Of a stretch of DNA of 64,000 nucleotides, positions 24,062-37,700 are shown piece after piece. The translations under genes were made by a program, and so were the position numbers. The stretch lies in the NCBI RefSeq assembly GCF_003286085.1, contig NW_020825317.1, forward strand, positions 3,348,001-3,412,000, in the 5' to 3' direction. The notes under the pieces were generated by a model, which worked only from the letters and a program-made list of their open reading frames with translations, was not told the DNA's origin and searched no databases. Origin of the DNA: Drosophila persimilis (lineage: Eukaryota > Arthropoda > Insecta > Diptera > Drosophilidae). Within the stretch, counting starts at the first letter, position 1, and each line of letters starts with the position of its first letter.

Positions 24062-24527
24062 AACATTGTGGGTCGTTGCTACGGCCGCGACTCTACACTT
24101 ATACCCGATACTCAGTCACCACGCTACGTAGCCACTGAAATCCGATCGGATTTAGATTCTGGAATCTAGAAGATATGGTCATTCTCTATGGTATTGTATT
24201 TTTTGTTTTCCCGAATCTTCAAAGTTGTGGATGCCACAGAGGGTGTACCTGTGGAACAATTTTGGAAAAAACTTGATTCAGTATGATATCACAGGAGTCT
24301 GGACACAAAATTTCGTTGCACTAGCTCTTATAGTCTCTGAGCACTAGGCGCTCATAAGGACGGACAGATGGACTAACAGACAGACATGGCTCAATCGACT
24401 CGGCTACTGATGCTGATCAAGATGTATACTTTATGAGGTCGGAAACGATTCCTTCTGGGCGTTACACACATCCATTTGCCGCACAAATCTAATACACCCC
24501 TATACTCTCTTCGAGTATCGGGTATAA
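24062..24527 (-). mobile_element. DINE-1-like element, near-complete, minus orientation
   Basis: Reads in reverse from GAGTATCGGGTATA (24513-24527) through 'GAAGGAATCGTTTCCGACCT', 'AGCATCAGTAGCCGAGTCGA', a CTGTCTGTTAG/CCGTCC block, 'AGAGACTATAAGAGCTAG', the TATCATACTGA module, and finally GGCCGTAGCAACGACCC and ACAATGTT at 24062. About 465 bp, without the CT tract. Confidence 0.8.
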
Positions 24528-27500
24528 TAACATAATAAATTGTGCTTAATGTTAATGTTTTAGTCGAAAACAATGAGATAATATGTTGCCGTTGCTTTAA
24601 AACTCCTACTAACCTACTAAGTCTATAGTTCCTGATTAATTTGTCCTGTTGCATGCCACATGTATTCATACGTTTAATCCGTTTCAAGGCTGCAGTGCAG
24701 TCCAGTCCATAAATAGAACGAGCTTTAGCCATCAAGGCGGGTATAAATGGGTATACATTTATGTGAGGGGTTTTGAATAATGCAAAAACACAATTAGTTT
24801 CCAATTACGAATAAAGAGGCGAGCGCAGCGCAATATGCTGCAGGAAAAGCATTTTGCTTTTACCGTGTGGCAAGTAGAGTATACCACTTCACTGGAAGGA
24901 AAGCCGTGGTCGAGGTGGCGGTGAAGGTTTAGGTGGCATGCTGATGTAAATATTAAGCATAGAAACACCACAGAAACGCAAACGGAAACGGAAGCCCCGG
25001 CAAGTGAGCAACGAAAAGTGTGAATATATGGGGCAAGAAAAAACGCCGCAAGCCACGAAGCAGAGAGATGAGAGATGGCAGCAGTGCCCCAAAGGGTTCT
25101 AGTTCTGGTTTTTGGGGTGCTGGAGGGTGAGAATTTGGCAGAGGAATTCTACAGAACTCGATGGAAAATGGACGCTGCCGATGGCTGAATGCAAGTTGCA
25201 CCTACCACGGACATCTTTTGCGGGGGAACGGGAATCAAACTGGTAGCTTTTCTGGCTGTTATTTCGAAAGTAAGTGAAGCACAAGAGTGTGAGATTTAAA
25301 AAAACGATCAACGATGCAATAACCATGGAAATTCCTTAGAATATTATATGGGACATTCAATCAATCTGAAAGAGGAATTAAAAGCTTTCAAGCACAAAGC
25401 CAATCCTATTTTTAGGGGAATTTCTTTGACCCTCAATAAAACCCCGCGTCTGTAAAATTAATGCGATTTTGTGGGTTATCTACAAATCATTGTGGAAATT
25501 GTCCATTGGGACAACTTTGCTGTGCCCCGCCCCCTAATCAAGGCTCTTTAATTTAATTAATACGAAATGTAATGAAATTTCAAATGCCTCAAAAGTACCT
25601 GCAAAATGTGACATATTAATGCGGAGAGTGGAGGGGAGGGGAGTGGACTAAATGCAGACACAAAGCCAAGGCAAGTTTCTGGCTTTAATTAAGCTAAAAG
25701 CTGACGAAAAGGTCTTCCCAAACAATTAGCAAACACTTTGGCAACGAAGAATAGAGTCTGTCCTGCTGTCTTCTGTCTGTCAGTCCTTTCCCCCCAAATA
25801 AACAGGCGACAAAAGACGACAAAAGGCGACAAGAAATAACTTTGGACAACAATTGCACAACAATTTGGGGCATGTCGAATGGAGAATTGATTGTCAATCG
25901 CTGGGTGGAAAGTTTTTGTGTGGCCAAGCCAAAGGTGATTTTGTTGGCTGCTGTTTGGCAACATGCAACTTGTGTTGCAACTTGTTAACCTGCCACTTGT
26001 TTGGCTGCCACTGCATTTTCTGTTTTCTGTGTGTTAGACTTTCACGTAACTGAATCCTTCGTCAGCCCGTGATGCTCTGCTTTCAGTTCCATGATCAACT
26101 ATGGAAAAGTGCCTGAACTTCTCGAGGGAAACACGCGACCGTGGGGCGCTGCCGCATGACACCAGTTGCGTATATCCTGTAAACGGTAGATAGACATACC
26201 AATGTCTGTCCTTTGAAAACGCAGCTATCCTGCAATCTTCCTTCAAGTTAGCCCTCTTATGCCCATCAAACAAGTTGAGCGCTGCCACATGGCTCAAACC
26301 GATAATGATAGCGAATGTTGCTTTTTATAATTATGTAATAAAGTGTTCTTTGCTTTCAAAACCTAGAGTTCAATCATTCGACGACTGTCGTCCCTCCTTC
26401 AGTTGAAAGAAGGCTTCAGCTCCAACTTCAATGAAGCCCCACGCTACAATCATCAGCATCGTTGTCCATCATTTCTAATATCCGAAAGAAAAGAGTTCTT
26501 CAGGGATTGCTGAGGGTCTTTCTGGTGTCTGGTGGGAAGATTAAAGTACAGCGCGTAATGCGGTATCGCCCGTCGGTTGGTCTGCCTAGCTGGTGCGTCT
26601 CTCCCTGTGAATCGTGCCTAACAAGCCTCGACTTGGGTGGCACCATTGGTACTTGTTGTACCTAGTAGAAGAATTTTTAAAGGTTTCTAACTTTTTATGT
26701 TTATCTGAAGGTAATCTTATAAAACCCATCCGATGCACTCAGTTCTTCTCAATCCAAATGGCTTTGATGACTTAGCGCCGCTCCGGACCCATGGCCCACA
26801 AATTTTGCACTTTCGCCATTTGCTGTTTTATAATATCCAAGCCCATAATAAACATTCAAAGACAACAGCTGACGGTGGGTTATTAATCATCAAAGGCCGA
26901 ACGGACTGGAGCTGATTTCCATGTTTCATTAATGGCAAAAACGAAAATAGATTTCAAGGCGCCGCGGCGCCATTTTCGTATATGACGAAGTTGCGATACT
27001 CTGCGACAGGAATTTCAAGCAGTTAGAGATCTCCTTCAACATTCAATATCATAATTCGAAATGAGTTGCTATGCTCTCCGCTCACTGGCCCTGAGATTTC
27101 AATTTTCTATCGATAAAGGCAGATAGAATCTCTTTGTTTGGGACACTCTCTGGCCTGGATTCGCGTATTTTTTCGCTGAAGTTAAAGTACCCGTCACAGA
27201 AAAACGACCCCCTTTTATAGGGTATCACAAACTCCCAACGACAGCACCATAAGGAGAGCTGTTGCTCTCACCAATTCATGGGTGGTTCTGTTTCCCTTTT
27301 TGTTTTATGCAAAAAATACTCGTAATGCTCGCATGGTACTCGGTCTTTTTTGGGCCGGCTAAATGGAGATTTCCTCTATTTTTTCACCAACATTTTGTTG
27401 TGTTTATGTTTATTTGCTGCTCAGGTAATTAAAAGGCAATCAAAAGGCAAATAGATTTTCGAGCTTGGGGGCACCTGTGCCCGATGTCTCTCGTTGTCTC

Positions 27501-30500
27501 TCTCTCTCTCTCTCTGTCGCTGTTTCGCTCTCTCTTACTCTTCCCATTATTGACTCTTATTTTCTCTCTCTTTTACTTCTGCTCTAACTTCTGCTGTGGT
27601 ACTTGTCAACCATTTGGGCGCCAAACGAGGAACGATATAAAAGCACGAAAGCTCACTTTTGGGGCGTCGCACTGTGGATACCCTATCTATGCCGAACAGC
27701 TCACTCCATCCCATTGCCAGACAAGAAAGCTTTCACAGGCAAATTCTAAAGGAAGGTGATGAGAATCTCATTATCTGAAATGGTAAATAATCGGAATATT
27801 GTAATATGCCTCAGCTTATGACGTTACAACTCTGTACTCCTGTTTTCAACAAATGTTTCAGTACAATTTGTATCCAAAAAATTTCGATTTGGATGGATGT
27901 CAAAACATCTAAGAAAACAGTTTAGGATCTCAAGCTATTTTATAGGTCTCGAACTTTTCTTCATTAAAGACTTAATCTAAAAAGCTCCATTTCGATTGAT
28001 GAGAGTATTACCAGTATGTGCTGGATGTGATCTGAAGGAGTAATATATAGAATATGACAAGGGTCACTCCATGGATGGGCAAACCACTTGGGAACATTCG
28101 TATACCCTTCCATGGGAGGTATGAGAGCGGTACAAAAATATTCTGCTTACTGTCGGGCTAATAAATGTTTCGCTGTAAATCTAAACAAAACAGAAGCAGA
28201 TGAAGACCTAAAGAAACAGAAGCTGAAGCAACAGGGTCATAAAAATGCGATTTTTTCGGGGTTCGTTCCGGCTTTGTTTTAATCCAAACAAATTCTGTTG
28301 CCAAACGCGAGGCAGCAGCGGCGGCACAGCCAACAGCCGTTAAAAGTGTATACCGAAAACATATGAAAGCGAATTGAGTTGCCCGGCATTCCCGGGCATA
28401 CCCTGCTCTGCAAATGGAGCCAACATCATTATCAGGCTCTATGCATACCCTCTACAGAAAATAGGTCCATGAAAGTCAAAGTCGTGTATAAGCCCTGCAT
28501 ATAGAAAGATTTCACCATGGAATTGTCGACTGGATCGGATGTCTACTTAAGAGCTAGAGCCTTGAATGAATCCCACAGAAACGCTTCCCAACGAACATTG
28601 AAGTTCGAATAAGAGCCCTGCATGTATCCGCAGCAAACGCAGCTTTTTGCTGTGTATCTTTTACTCGTATCAAGATGACGGCAACAGAATTTTCATGAAC
28701 AATTCTCCCCTTGTTTTCGAGAATTTTCCACAAGCCAAAGAAATCACTTCAATCCTAAAGGTGCTCTTGCCTTGCCACTCGAAGTAGTTTTCCGGAGCGG
28801 CAGCAGCTGTGGATCAAGGACCTCTCCTCTGACAGTCAATTTAACGGTTCATTTGCACAGGAAGTTTTTCTCTCTATTTCGCTTATTGGTTCCCTCTACT
28901 TCACCTTTATAGTGTTCCCCCCTATCCATTCTCTTCACTGATTTGAATGGAACGGAGAGCGGAAATTGCAGCACCGGAATTCAAAAATGAAATGCAGCAA
29001 AACGTTATCCCCAGGACTCATAGGATGCCACAACAAAAAAAAGGGGCGCTGTAAAATTAAGAACTGCATTAAAATCAGTGCACGGAATCGAAATAAATCG
29101 CAATGCCTAATCGTATGCGCTCACTAAAATGGAAAGTACTTACAAAAATGAGAGAGAAAGAGAGAGAAAGAATTCGAGTACAGAAGGGAGTGAGGTAAGT
29201 AGAGCGGGAGTGTCATGCTGGGTTTGTGCCGCAGTTGCTGCAGCCGCCTTTCACGGCGATGATGCTGAGGACGACACAGAATGGCGAAAGATTCTGATTA
29301 TTAAAATGCACGCAAGCGTTTCGCTCCACTCAAAACAGCAGCAAAAACACTAGCAGGAACGAAATGACAAGCCGAAACTACAAATACCCTAGAAAATGCA
29401 TGAAGAAAAACTCAATTTATTATGAAAATAGTAGGTTATGAATGCTCTCAAAATTAAATTTTGGTTTTCACAAAAATTATTTAAACATAAATCAAACTTT
29501 TTGAGTTGTATTTTCCGTACCATTTTTCCATGTATTTCCCAGATGGAATTTTCTGAATGCCATGATATGATATCTTTAATAGACTTTTTGGCACAGAAGC
29601 TACAAAGATATATATATATATGTAAACATAGTTTGGGTATATAGATATGTAGTCTATCTTACGTGAGCTGCCTTTTACCTCCGTAGTCCCGGCTATTTTT
29701 AGTATGACCAGCTCAAAATTGGCACCTGCACTTCCATTCTTAGAACTTTAACGATAAACGAAAAGTTCATCGTTGGGAGAGAGAATTAGCACATGAAACA
29801 TTAGATCAACTTAGATCAAGCCCATGCCTTGCTACTGCGAAAAACTGGTTAAACGAATTCCTTCGCTGCAGAACGAATCTCGTGAGTGCCGTCCAAAAAG
29901 GTATCTTGTACCGGAAAAAATGGATACTGTGCGGAATTGGCTATTGCAATATTGGCATATGACATACCATGACGTACCATAAGGGTAAGCCCCCAAAACA
30001 CTCGTTTCAGACGAGGGGAAAAAGTGCTTTGATGAGTGGTTTCAGCGGATCCAAAGGTGTTGCTCCTTCACTGTTAGGCTACGGACTTAAAAGGCAGCAT
30101 ACCCCTCTCTAGGGTTATTCAACGCTTTAGTTGCTTTAGATTTCCATTCAACTAAACGGACGGCGAAGCAGGTGGAGCGAGGAGCGGGTATGAGATGTCG
30201 CCAGATGCGCTGCCTTTTGTTTCATCTCCCTCTCGCACCCTGGAAATGCCTGGGTATCTGGGGAGAACATTCACTATAAGTGAATTTCACAACGGAATGA
30301 CGGTAATCCATCGCCAAATGTCAAATGCCACCTGCCACCGACTCAATTAGTCGGCAGCTTGTCCGACTTTGAGGTTAATTTCGTTCAACTTTGTTTTTCC
30401 TTTAAAATATCTTATGCGAGTATCTTTCAGTGCGGAACCATTTTGCTGCGCTTTGAATCAGCTTGAAGATAGTCTAGACAATGTCCGTTGAAAATAAAGG

Positions 30501-32780
30501 AAGAAATCTGTTATTGCAACTAGAAGAAGCAACAGATAGATGAAGATTAGTTCTCGAGCTGTCTTTTAATAAAAGGTTTCTGAAAAGGTGTACATAATCA
30601 TGAATGGATTGAAACTAATGAAAGTTCGCGTATTTATGATCATATCAGAAGATCCCTTGTTCTAATCTTTCCTTCTAATCCATCAATTCCATTAAAAAGA
30701 TGATTGCGCGATAAGGAACTCGCGGTTAATACAGTAATCGGTAACATCGGACAAACAGGTAAGTACAGATGACGTAATTTTCTACAACAAAGGAAAAGTA
30801 TCTTAACATATAAGTGCGCAAAAAGTACCTGCAAGATGCAAATGTATCTAGATATTTGTTGACGTATTCCCCATATACTCTCCTGCTCCATGCCAACATC
30901 TTGTTGCAGTTGCATCTTTTGGTTGCTTTCTCGTGTTGCGTTTTATTTTCTTTCACTCTGTGTTTATTGTTGTATGTTCTTAGTTGTTGTGGGTGTAGAA
31001 ATCTCTCGTCTTGCGCTGACTTTTATTTTATACACCGAGAAAAATGGGATACAAGATGAGTATGTTAATATAGATTCGTACCATCAAGGATAGATCCATT
31101 GGATGATTTCTCTGCTTGATAATGTATATCATATTCTCCCAGTGCACTTGCTTCTCATGCTTCTCATTGCGGCATTCCGCCGGCGTGGCCTTTACTTTTG
31201 GGATGGGCATCGCCTGCAGTCGTCTCTCATTTCAATTTCAGTTCCATTCCGCCACTCAGCGACGCCTGATCTCAGCATAGCCTCGGGCCCCTAGGCCCCC
31301 AAGTCCCCAGACGTGTCCCCCCGCCGAAGTCGTCGGGCGTGCAAATAAACCCAACGGGGAAAATAATTAAACAAATCTGTAAATAATATTTGCATCAGTG
31401 CCCCAGATAAGCCGGGTATAAGTCGGTGATAGATAGTAGAGTAAAGCCATGGTTCAGGGTCGGGTTCTATGTCAGTCTCGGGCACTACAGTAAACGATCA
31501 CCTAAGCGGACAACCAACTGATTCAACTTGTTGTTTAAAAGTCGCCAAGAAGAGTCTTTGGCTTTGGCTTCGTTGAGTATTGAAGAGTATCTCAGTGAGT
31601 GTTAACAGCTATCTAAAATACTGTATCCATTCCTGAAAATATTATGAAATCAGAAAGGTGCTTGTCTTTCTATTGTTCCTACTGTGTTCCCTCTGATTTT
31701 GCATCTTTCTCGAACTATTTTCGTTACCTATTGCGGCCTCTCGAAGCTCTCGTAACTCTTGGACTTCTGACTTTCCTTCCTGCTTTCTGATTTCTGCCAA
31801 AACAAACACCAAGATCCAGGAGGGGAGCATCCATGATGGTGCTCAGCATTTGATTTATGAGCGTGCCGTGCAGAAGCCCCACATTTGACCGCATTACATT
31901 CAGAGAGTGGTTCCAGTGCGCCCGACGGCGCAGGCAGTCGTTCCGTCAGTGACTATACTCGTAATTAAACACTGCAGGCCGATGGTGGCACACTTTTTTC
32001 TTCCAATTTGAATACACTTCCAACGGGGGGCGGGGATAGAAAACTGTAATATGCGTAGTATCCTTAGACTAGTTGTGGTGGGAAAAGAATTTGGTTTCCA
32101 CTTTTTTCCAAAAAAAATGACGAAATATTCATATTTCTGAAGATCTGTAGAATCTATAGGGTATGAGAAAGTGGATATTGGAATCGGACTACTCCATCCT
32201 AATGCTGACGACTGCTATATAGGGTATATGGTGCTTCGGTTTCGCGATTTGCAACCGTCTTTTACTTGTTTTTCCTTTCATTAGGCCAGCGCTGAAATGG
32301 AAAAGCAAGTGGCAAATGCTTGAGTAGACGCAGCTTCAGACCACAGTGATACTCTGTAAACGACTTAATAAGTATAGGAGCCCCAAGTCCGGATATACCG
32401 TAAGGCATTTCCTGTTCACAGGGCAGCCAAATGAACAAAAGGCAATAACGAAATGTGAGGGAATGTGAGTGCAACGGGACGAATCGAAATGAAATGAATC
32501 GAACGATGAGTACGAATAGGAGACGCCCCGCCTCGCCATGCCATGCCATGCCACACGTCACGAGATGCGAGGAGAGGAAACGTGACTAGGCCAATGTTAA
32601 GGGCACTGACGTCGGTCTCTGGTGTAACTCTTGGGGATGCTGCAACTGTGCCGCCGCTGTTCTTGCCACATTGCCACACATTGACGTGGGCACATATCCC
32701 CGTGTGCCTTTGACAGGCAGATTGAAGCGGCCCAAAATACTCGTATGCTCGTATGCTCGTGTGCCGCACATAGGAAATTA
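24528..32780. other. Non-coding DNA, no gene recognised
   Basis: Moderately AT-rich with scattered microsatellites: (TC)n at 27490-27520, TATATATATA near 29610, AGAGAGAAAG at 29148-29168. A strong isolated plus-strand donor (GAG|GTAAGT at about 29194) has no recognisable exon before it. The frame at 26034-26297 (minus) has an amino-acid mix resembling coding sequence, but no family is recognised. Nothing here supports a gene call. Confidence 0.5.
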
Positions 32781-32790
32781 AGTGTGGGCC

Positions 32791-32799
32791 TATATATAG
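32791..32799 (+). promoter_or_regulatory. Candidate TATA box (TATATATAG)
   Basis: A TATATATAG 120 bp upstream of a consensus splice donor (GAAA|GTAAGT at 32914/32915). Expected transcription start is about 32820. I see no good initiator at that spacing; TCAGTC at 32870 is too far away. Confidence 0.3.
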
Positions 32800-32819
32800 A
32801 GTATTGCAGCCACTGTCTG

Positions 32820-32914
32820 GGTCTGGGTCTGGGTCTGGGTCGGAGAGCTTGGGGATGCAGCGCCGGCGTCAGTCACGTGCTGCGGCAAGCAGCAGATCCG
32901 AATCAGCGTTGAAA
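32820..32914 (+). other. Candidate short first exon with donor and E-box
   Basis: Follows the TATA box and contains a (GGGTCT)n repeat (32814-32841), a perfect CACGTG E-box (32874-32879) and an ATG at 32855 opening 20 codons (MQRRRQSRAAAS...) that end exactly at a consensus donor GTAAGT in phase 0. That phase does not join in frame to the Pdfr first coding exon, which needs two leftover bases. If it belongs to Pdfr it must be untranslated or the ORF is incidental. Confidence 0.25.
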
Positions 32915-34180
32915 GTAAGTAGTGGGAATATAATTCAGCGAACGTGCGCGCGCATTGACATCAGCAAAATGGACGGCAGAAGAATCGGGAGCAGGCCCCC
33001 AGTAGATGGATGTTTGCCCCAAGACCTGAGACAGATTGATGGCACCCCACTACACTGGGATTGTCTACCAACTGAATGTCCAAACAACAAGCAAAGCCTT
33101 AAGGCTTAGTTAGGCCATTCGATAGTTCTTACGATAACACGTATTTGATATGGTAATCCAATGCTCACCTTTAAATATTTTAAACTACGATATAAGGCCT
33201 AAAGAAACCCACTGGTTTCAAATACACATACTTCCTGCACAAAGAGCACAAACTGTCTGAAACATAGACAGCTGTTTATGTTGATCATGAATATGTGTAT
33301 GCTACTCATTGGATTGGAGTACGGCAGAAAGTGCAATACGCTGTTCCAGTGTATAGAGTACCCGAGAGGTAGCATAGTGCAATGTAAGCGAAGGGTATAT
33401 GCTGTTGGGGTGCTTTCATCCTAGCCGCTGAATGTTGCCTATACTTAAGGGCCTTTGAAATGGAGTTGAACTTGTAGATAAATGTCGAAATCAGAATATC
33501 AAATAAGACAAATAAGTCTTCAAGGAGTATTCAGCACTCGAGTGAATTTTTTACTGAAATATTGACTTAAAATTAGATTCTGAAATACCCCTTAAAAGGT
33601 TCTTCACCCCAAACTTCAATGGGTAGCCTGTATTTTTTAGCCCCAGATGGTCATTCCTTGTCTAATCGACGATGCCTTATGTGAACTTCAAATATATATA
33701 AATATACATATGCACATATAACCACGGAGTTATTCTTCCCTATATCTATATACATTTAAGAGTAATGCGGCAGCGCACCTCAGTATGTCTTGGATCCGCG
33801 CATGGCAAGCTTCGATTTGCTCCCATAATATCGATAGATCTTAAAGGGTATTTTTGGATTTTGGCACTCATTTCTATTTCGACGAACACGCACGACAGTT
33901 TGTTTGTGCGTGCATGTGCATGGATCTGTGTTAGTAGTAACGGGAATTTATTTTCACTTTTATACCTCGGCCGCCTGCCTACCCCGCCGAACAACAGTAA
34001 ACAGTAAGCAACAAGGCAAACAAATGGTACAACTTACAACGCAAGCAGTGTAAGGGAGAGGTCATAGTGGTGTCCAAAAAAGACAGTGGACAGTGCGGAA
34101 GAGAGCATGGCAGAGTGGTAGAGCGGGAGAGCGGGAGAGAGCGTGCAGCTAAGCTATCGCTTTGGCCGTTAAATGCCTTC

Positions 34181-34751
34181 AGTTGCACCCGCACACGAGC
34201 ACGAGCACGAACACGAAACACGCCACAGTACGGCCAAAACGGCAGACAGAGACGGAGATGATTTCGCACTTGTTCGTGCACTGCGTCGGATGGTGGCCAG
34301 GCCGCGTTCGGGTGCGGTACCGCCATCGGGTGCCGTGGGAAAGGATAAGTTGCTCAGATGCTCGCAAGATTCTGTCATAACGGCTTCGGCACTCGTGGCG
34401 CACGCTACGAAGGCAGAAGAAGCGTCAAGCAGTGTACAAACAGTGCACAAGCAGTGCAGTGAGACAAAGCCGTTATTTGTGGTTATTTAAAACAAAATAT
34501 TGTGTGTTTGGTAAATGTTTATCAAAGTGCAGCGAAATATTGTCAATTGTTGATTATTTTTGTTGTTGTGTTCGCAAGTGTTTCAAAAATATTAAAATCC
34601 ACAAAATAAATAAGCAACAAAATAGTTCCAATCTAATAAACCATAAAAACTTGAACAGTTGAATACATATATTAAAAACCATCGAGCAACAAAAGAAGAC
34701 AACAGCCGAACGCCGAAGGCCGGACAGCCATCCGCCAAAGGCCATAGTTGG
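34181..34751 (+). other. Candidate non-coding 5' exon, possibly of Pdfr
   Basis: A TTCAGTTG initiator-like match (A at 34181) lies just downstream of a GAGA-rich block (GAGCGGGAGAGCGGGAGAGA, 34119-34138), the layout of many GAGA-factor-dependent paused fly promoters. The following 570 bp become A-rich and CAA-rich, as fly 5'UTRs do, with CAAGCAGTG-type iterations at 34425-34460. They end at a good donor, GG|GTGAGTG (34751/34752). The next plus-strand acceptor linked to a coding exon in this window is Pdfr at 61984, implying an intron of about 27 kb. Splicing is not demonstrated. Confidence 0.35.
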
Positions 34752-37700
34752 GTGAGTGTTCCATTATCCCAATGGCCCAGGGACTGTTTAATCAGTTTAA
34801 ATGCCAATTACAATTTCAGAGATAAAAACACGCACTTATTTACCAGCGGATTAACAGAAATGTTTGCCCAAACTTGCACGAAAATATTCAAATGTGTTTT
34901 CACATTTATGGTTTTTGCCTTTGGTAAATGCCGGCCATTCTTTATGGTCGCCCCCGCCTGTTCTTGTTTGGTACTAATTACGAAAATTATAAGGGTAGCT
35001 TTGGTGCAGTTACAATGGAATAATCGTAATAGTTTTTAAGCCATATATCAAAGATGCCACTGCAGAAGCATTGAAAAATGTTCGCTTATTCTTTAAGTGT
35101 CCAATAAGTGTTTCAAATTTTTGAAAATTCTTCCATTTAAAGTGACTGTTTATGTTTATGTTTCATTGGAAAAATTAGAGCAGTTTTCAATCCATTGATG
35201 TTAGATTAAACTCAATTAAGTTTCGGTGTATATTCCAATTTTGTTAAGCTGCCACATGCAAGAGTCTATTCTCTCTTGAAAAACGTTACAAGTGATCCGT
35301 CCTTTGCTGGCAAAATGTCCCTTTTTGTATAGTGTTAGCTGTACCTTTTATCCGATTTAACGCATAATTCCTATTACTGAATACATTTTAATGTTACATC
35401 TAATGGACAAATTACTGCAATTGATATAAAAGTTCAAAGATTTAATCCTTTGTATAATAATGCATAATTAGAGACACCCTTGAAGACGCAAAGAAGTGGC
35501 AAAATGCTGTCATATTTTTGGGTTTCAACTCTAAATTGTGTATCTCTTAATAATCCATATATTGCACATGGAAAATAGTGGTTAACTAATTGATATTTTT
35601 TCAATACACATTGGCACCACATTTCCTTGTGGTTTGTTTTTCTTTTCTCCAAGAAAACACCCAAAAAGCGCTCCGCAAACAGAAAATTTATTGCGCTGTC
35701 CATGTCAGAGCTTGTTGTGGGCATTGTGGCATACCAGAAAATGCATCCGTAGATGCCACTCTCGGGTCTCAATATTTATAAACGCAATGCCCAACGTTTT
35801 GGACGAACTGAATTTAGTTGGAACTCAAAATGTTATTTGGAAAATACCGTGGTCGGAAGAGGGGTATTCTACTTCGGGGGCTCACGGAAATCCAGAAAAG
35901 TTCTTGAAAATGGTTTTGGGATCTTTGGGAACTTTGGGATCAGATCTTTAATTTAGACAAATACCTGAAGTCATTCCAGGGTCTTTACATCTTGCTTTCA
36001 TTTTCTTGCTCATCCATTTTTCAGTGGCAGTGGCAGTGTTTGTGGCAGTAGCATATCTATATCCTAATCATTTGCGAGCCAAATATTTACTCATGCTACT
36101 CTCTGTACAAATATCTAGGGTTCCGTCTGTTCCCATTGTGTGATAAATACTCTCACTCCAGCGACGCCTCCATCACCGTTCCCATTTCCATTTTCCCTTA
36201 TATTGCCAACCACCCGGCGCCCACACCGCTCAAAAAAAAAATTGCATTCATTTTTGTTCACAAAGTTCCTTCTGCTGCCTTCATCAGCATCGTGTGTATG
36301 GCAGGATGCGGAATGCCCAAGACTCAGGACCAAGACCAAGAAAGGAAACGACATTTTGTATTTATATTTCGAGTGTGTGTCTGTGCATCTGTGTGGTAGC
36401 ATCTGTGTATATTTGTATCTGTCTGTGCTCGTTAGCAGTGTCCAAAGTGCTGTCGTGAAGTGTTTTTGTGCTGCTGTGCAGCAGCGCCTGTAAGCGGCCC
36501 TGACTTTCTAATGAACTGCAGCGGCGGACCTACGGACTCGCGGACTGCCGGGGCACATTTTTCATCACCTGCTCCGGCACCTTCTCCACTCATTATTGGA
36601 ACAGACACAGACCCCCAAGAGAGCCCCTGGTGGTTCTTAAACGTTCTCGGAATCAAATTGTGCTACTTGTGGCACTTTCTGGGTCGGTTTTTTGGGGCCA
36701 GGGGACCGGCAAGGAAATGTGAATGGAACCATTTACCACTTGTCGTCGTCTTCAGACCTCAGAGTGAGGAGGAAGACTGTAGGCGAGGCACAACTACATG
36801 TTTGAATGCGACTTGGGGATGCGGATGCATTTTGGGCCCCCTGTCGAACACCGGGCGTATACGTAATGTGCAAATATTTCCCATCCCCTGAACACTTTGT
36901 TTATCGCCTGCTGGAGCTAGTGTCTAAACAAAGAGCGGAGAGGCATAAACAAAATGCTACGGGTACGCCCCGCCCCACTGGATACGATCGCAATGAACAA
37001 CGTGATTCGATGCGGATACAGTGAACACTTGACTTGGTGGAACTCTGAATAGTAAGAGAGTGAGACGGTTCTACTATTATATGCATATGAACCAATGAAA
37101 AAATCCCAAAATATCATTACACTTTTATGCACGCTCATCAATCATCGATCTTTATTTAGCATTTAGCTCTCAAGTTCTTAAAATTTTTTCTCAAATTTAT
37201 TGAACTCTTGAATTTTGTATTTTATATTTTGAAAGATTGAAAGATTTTGTTTGGAAATACAATGAAGACGATTTACAAGATAAAGTTTCTTTGGGCCAAT
37301 GATTCATTCATACATAATTTTCACTGTTCTACCACAATTCCAATATACTCAAAACTGCCTACTGAAATCTGTACTAAGCGATATATTAAGCGAATGTACC
37401 TATATATCTATAAGTTAAGTTATAGACTTATTTCGGAATGGATTTTCGGATTTTAGTGCATTTTTCTACTAATAATAAACTGCCATGTGGAAGGCCTCTC
37501 CTCTCCCTTTCCCAGAAAAAAGGGAGAAGAAATCCGAGTGGAAGAAATAGTTTTTTGAAACTCTAATTGGGTGAAGCCAAAGCATGGAATTAAGATAAAG
37601 TTGGGATAAAGTTAGAATTGCAACTGGCACCAAATCCCGACAGATTCAGCAAATTTGTAGATACGTTTTTTCATTTTACATATTTTGTATTGTTTTGAAG

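Noticed and set aside
26034-26297. Minus frame with coding-like composition
   Set aside because: No family recognised, no start context or neighbouring exon; kept only as a remark in the non-coding entry.
29129-29200. Strong donor (GAG|GTAAGT) near 29194
   Set aside because: The preceding 65 bp are GA-rich and show no promoter or coding sequence, so probably a cryptic site.
36460-36891. 143-codon plus-strand frame
   Set aside because: No recognisable domain, mixed composition, no splice or promoter support.
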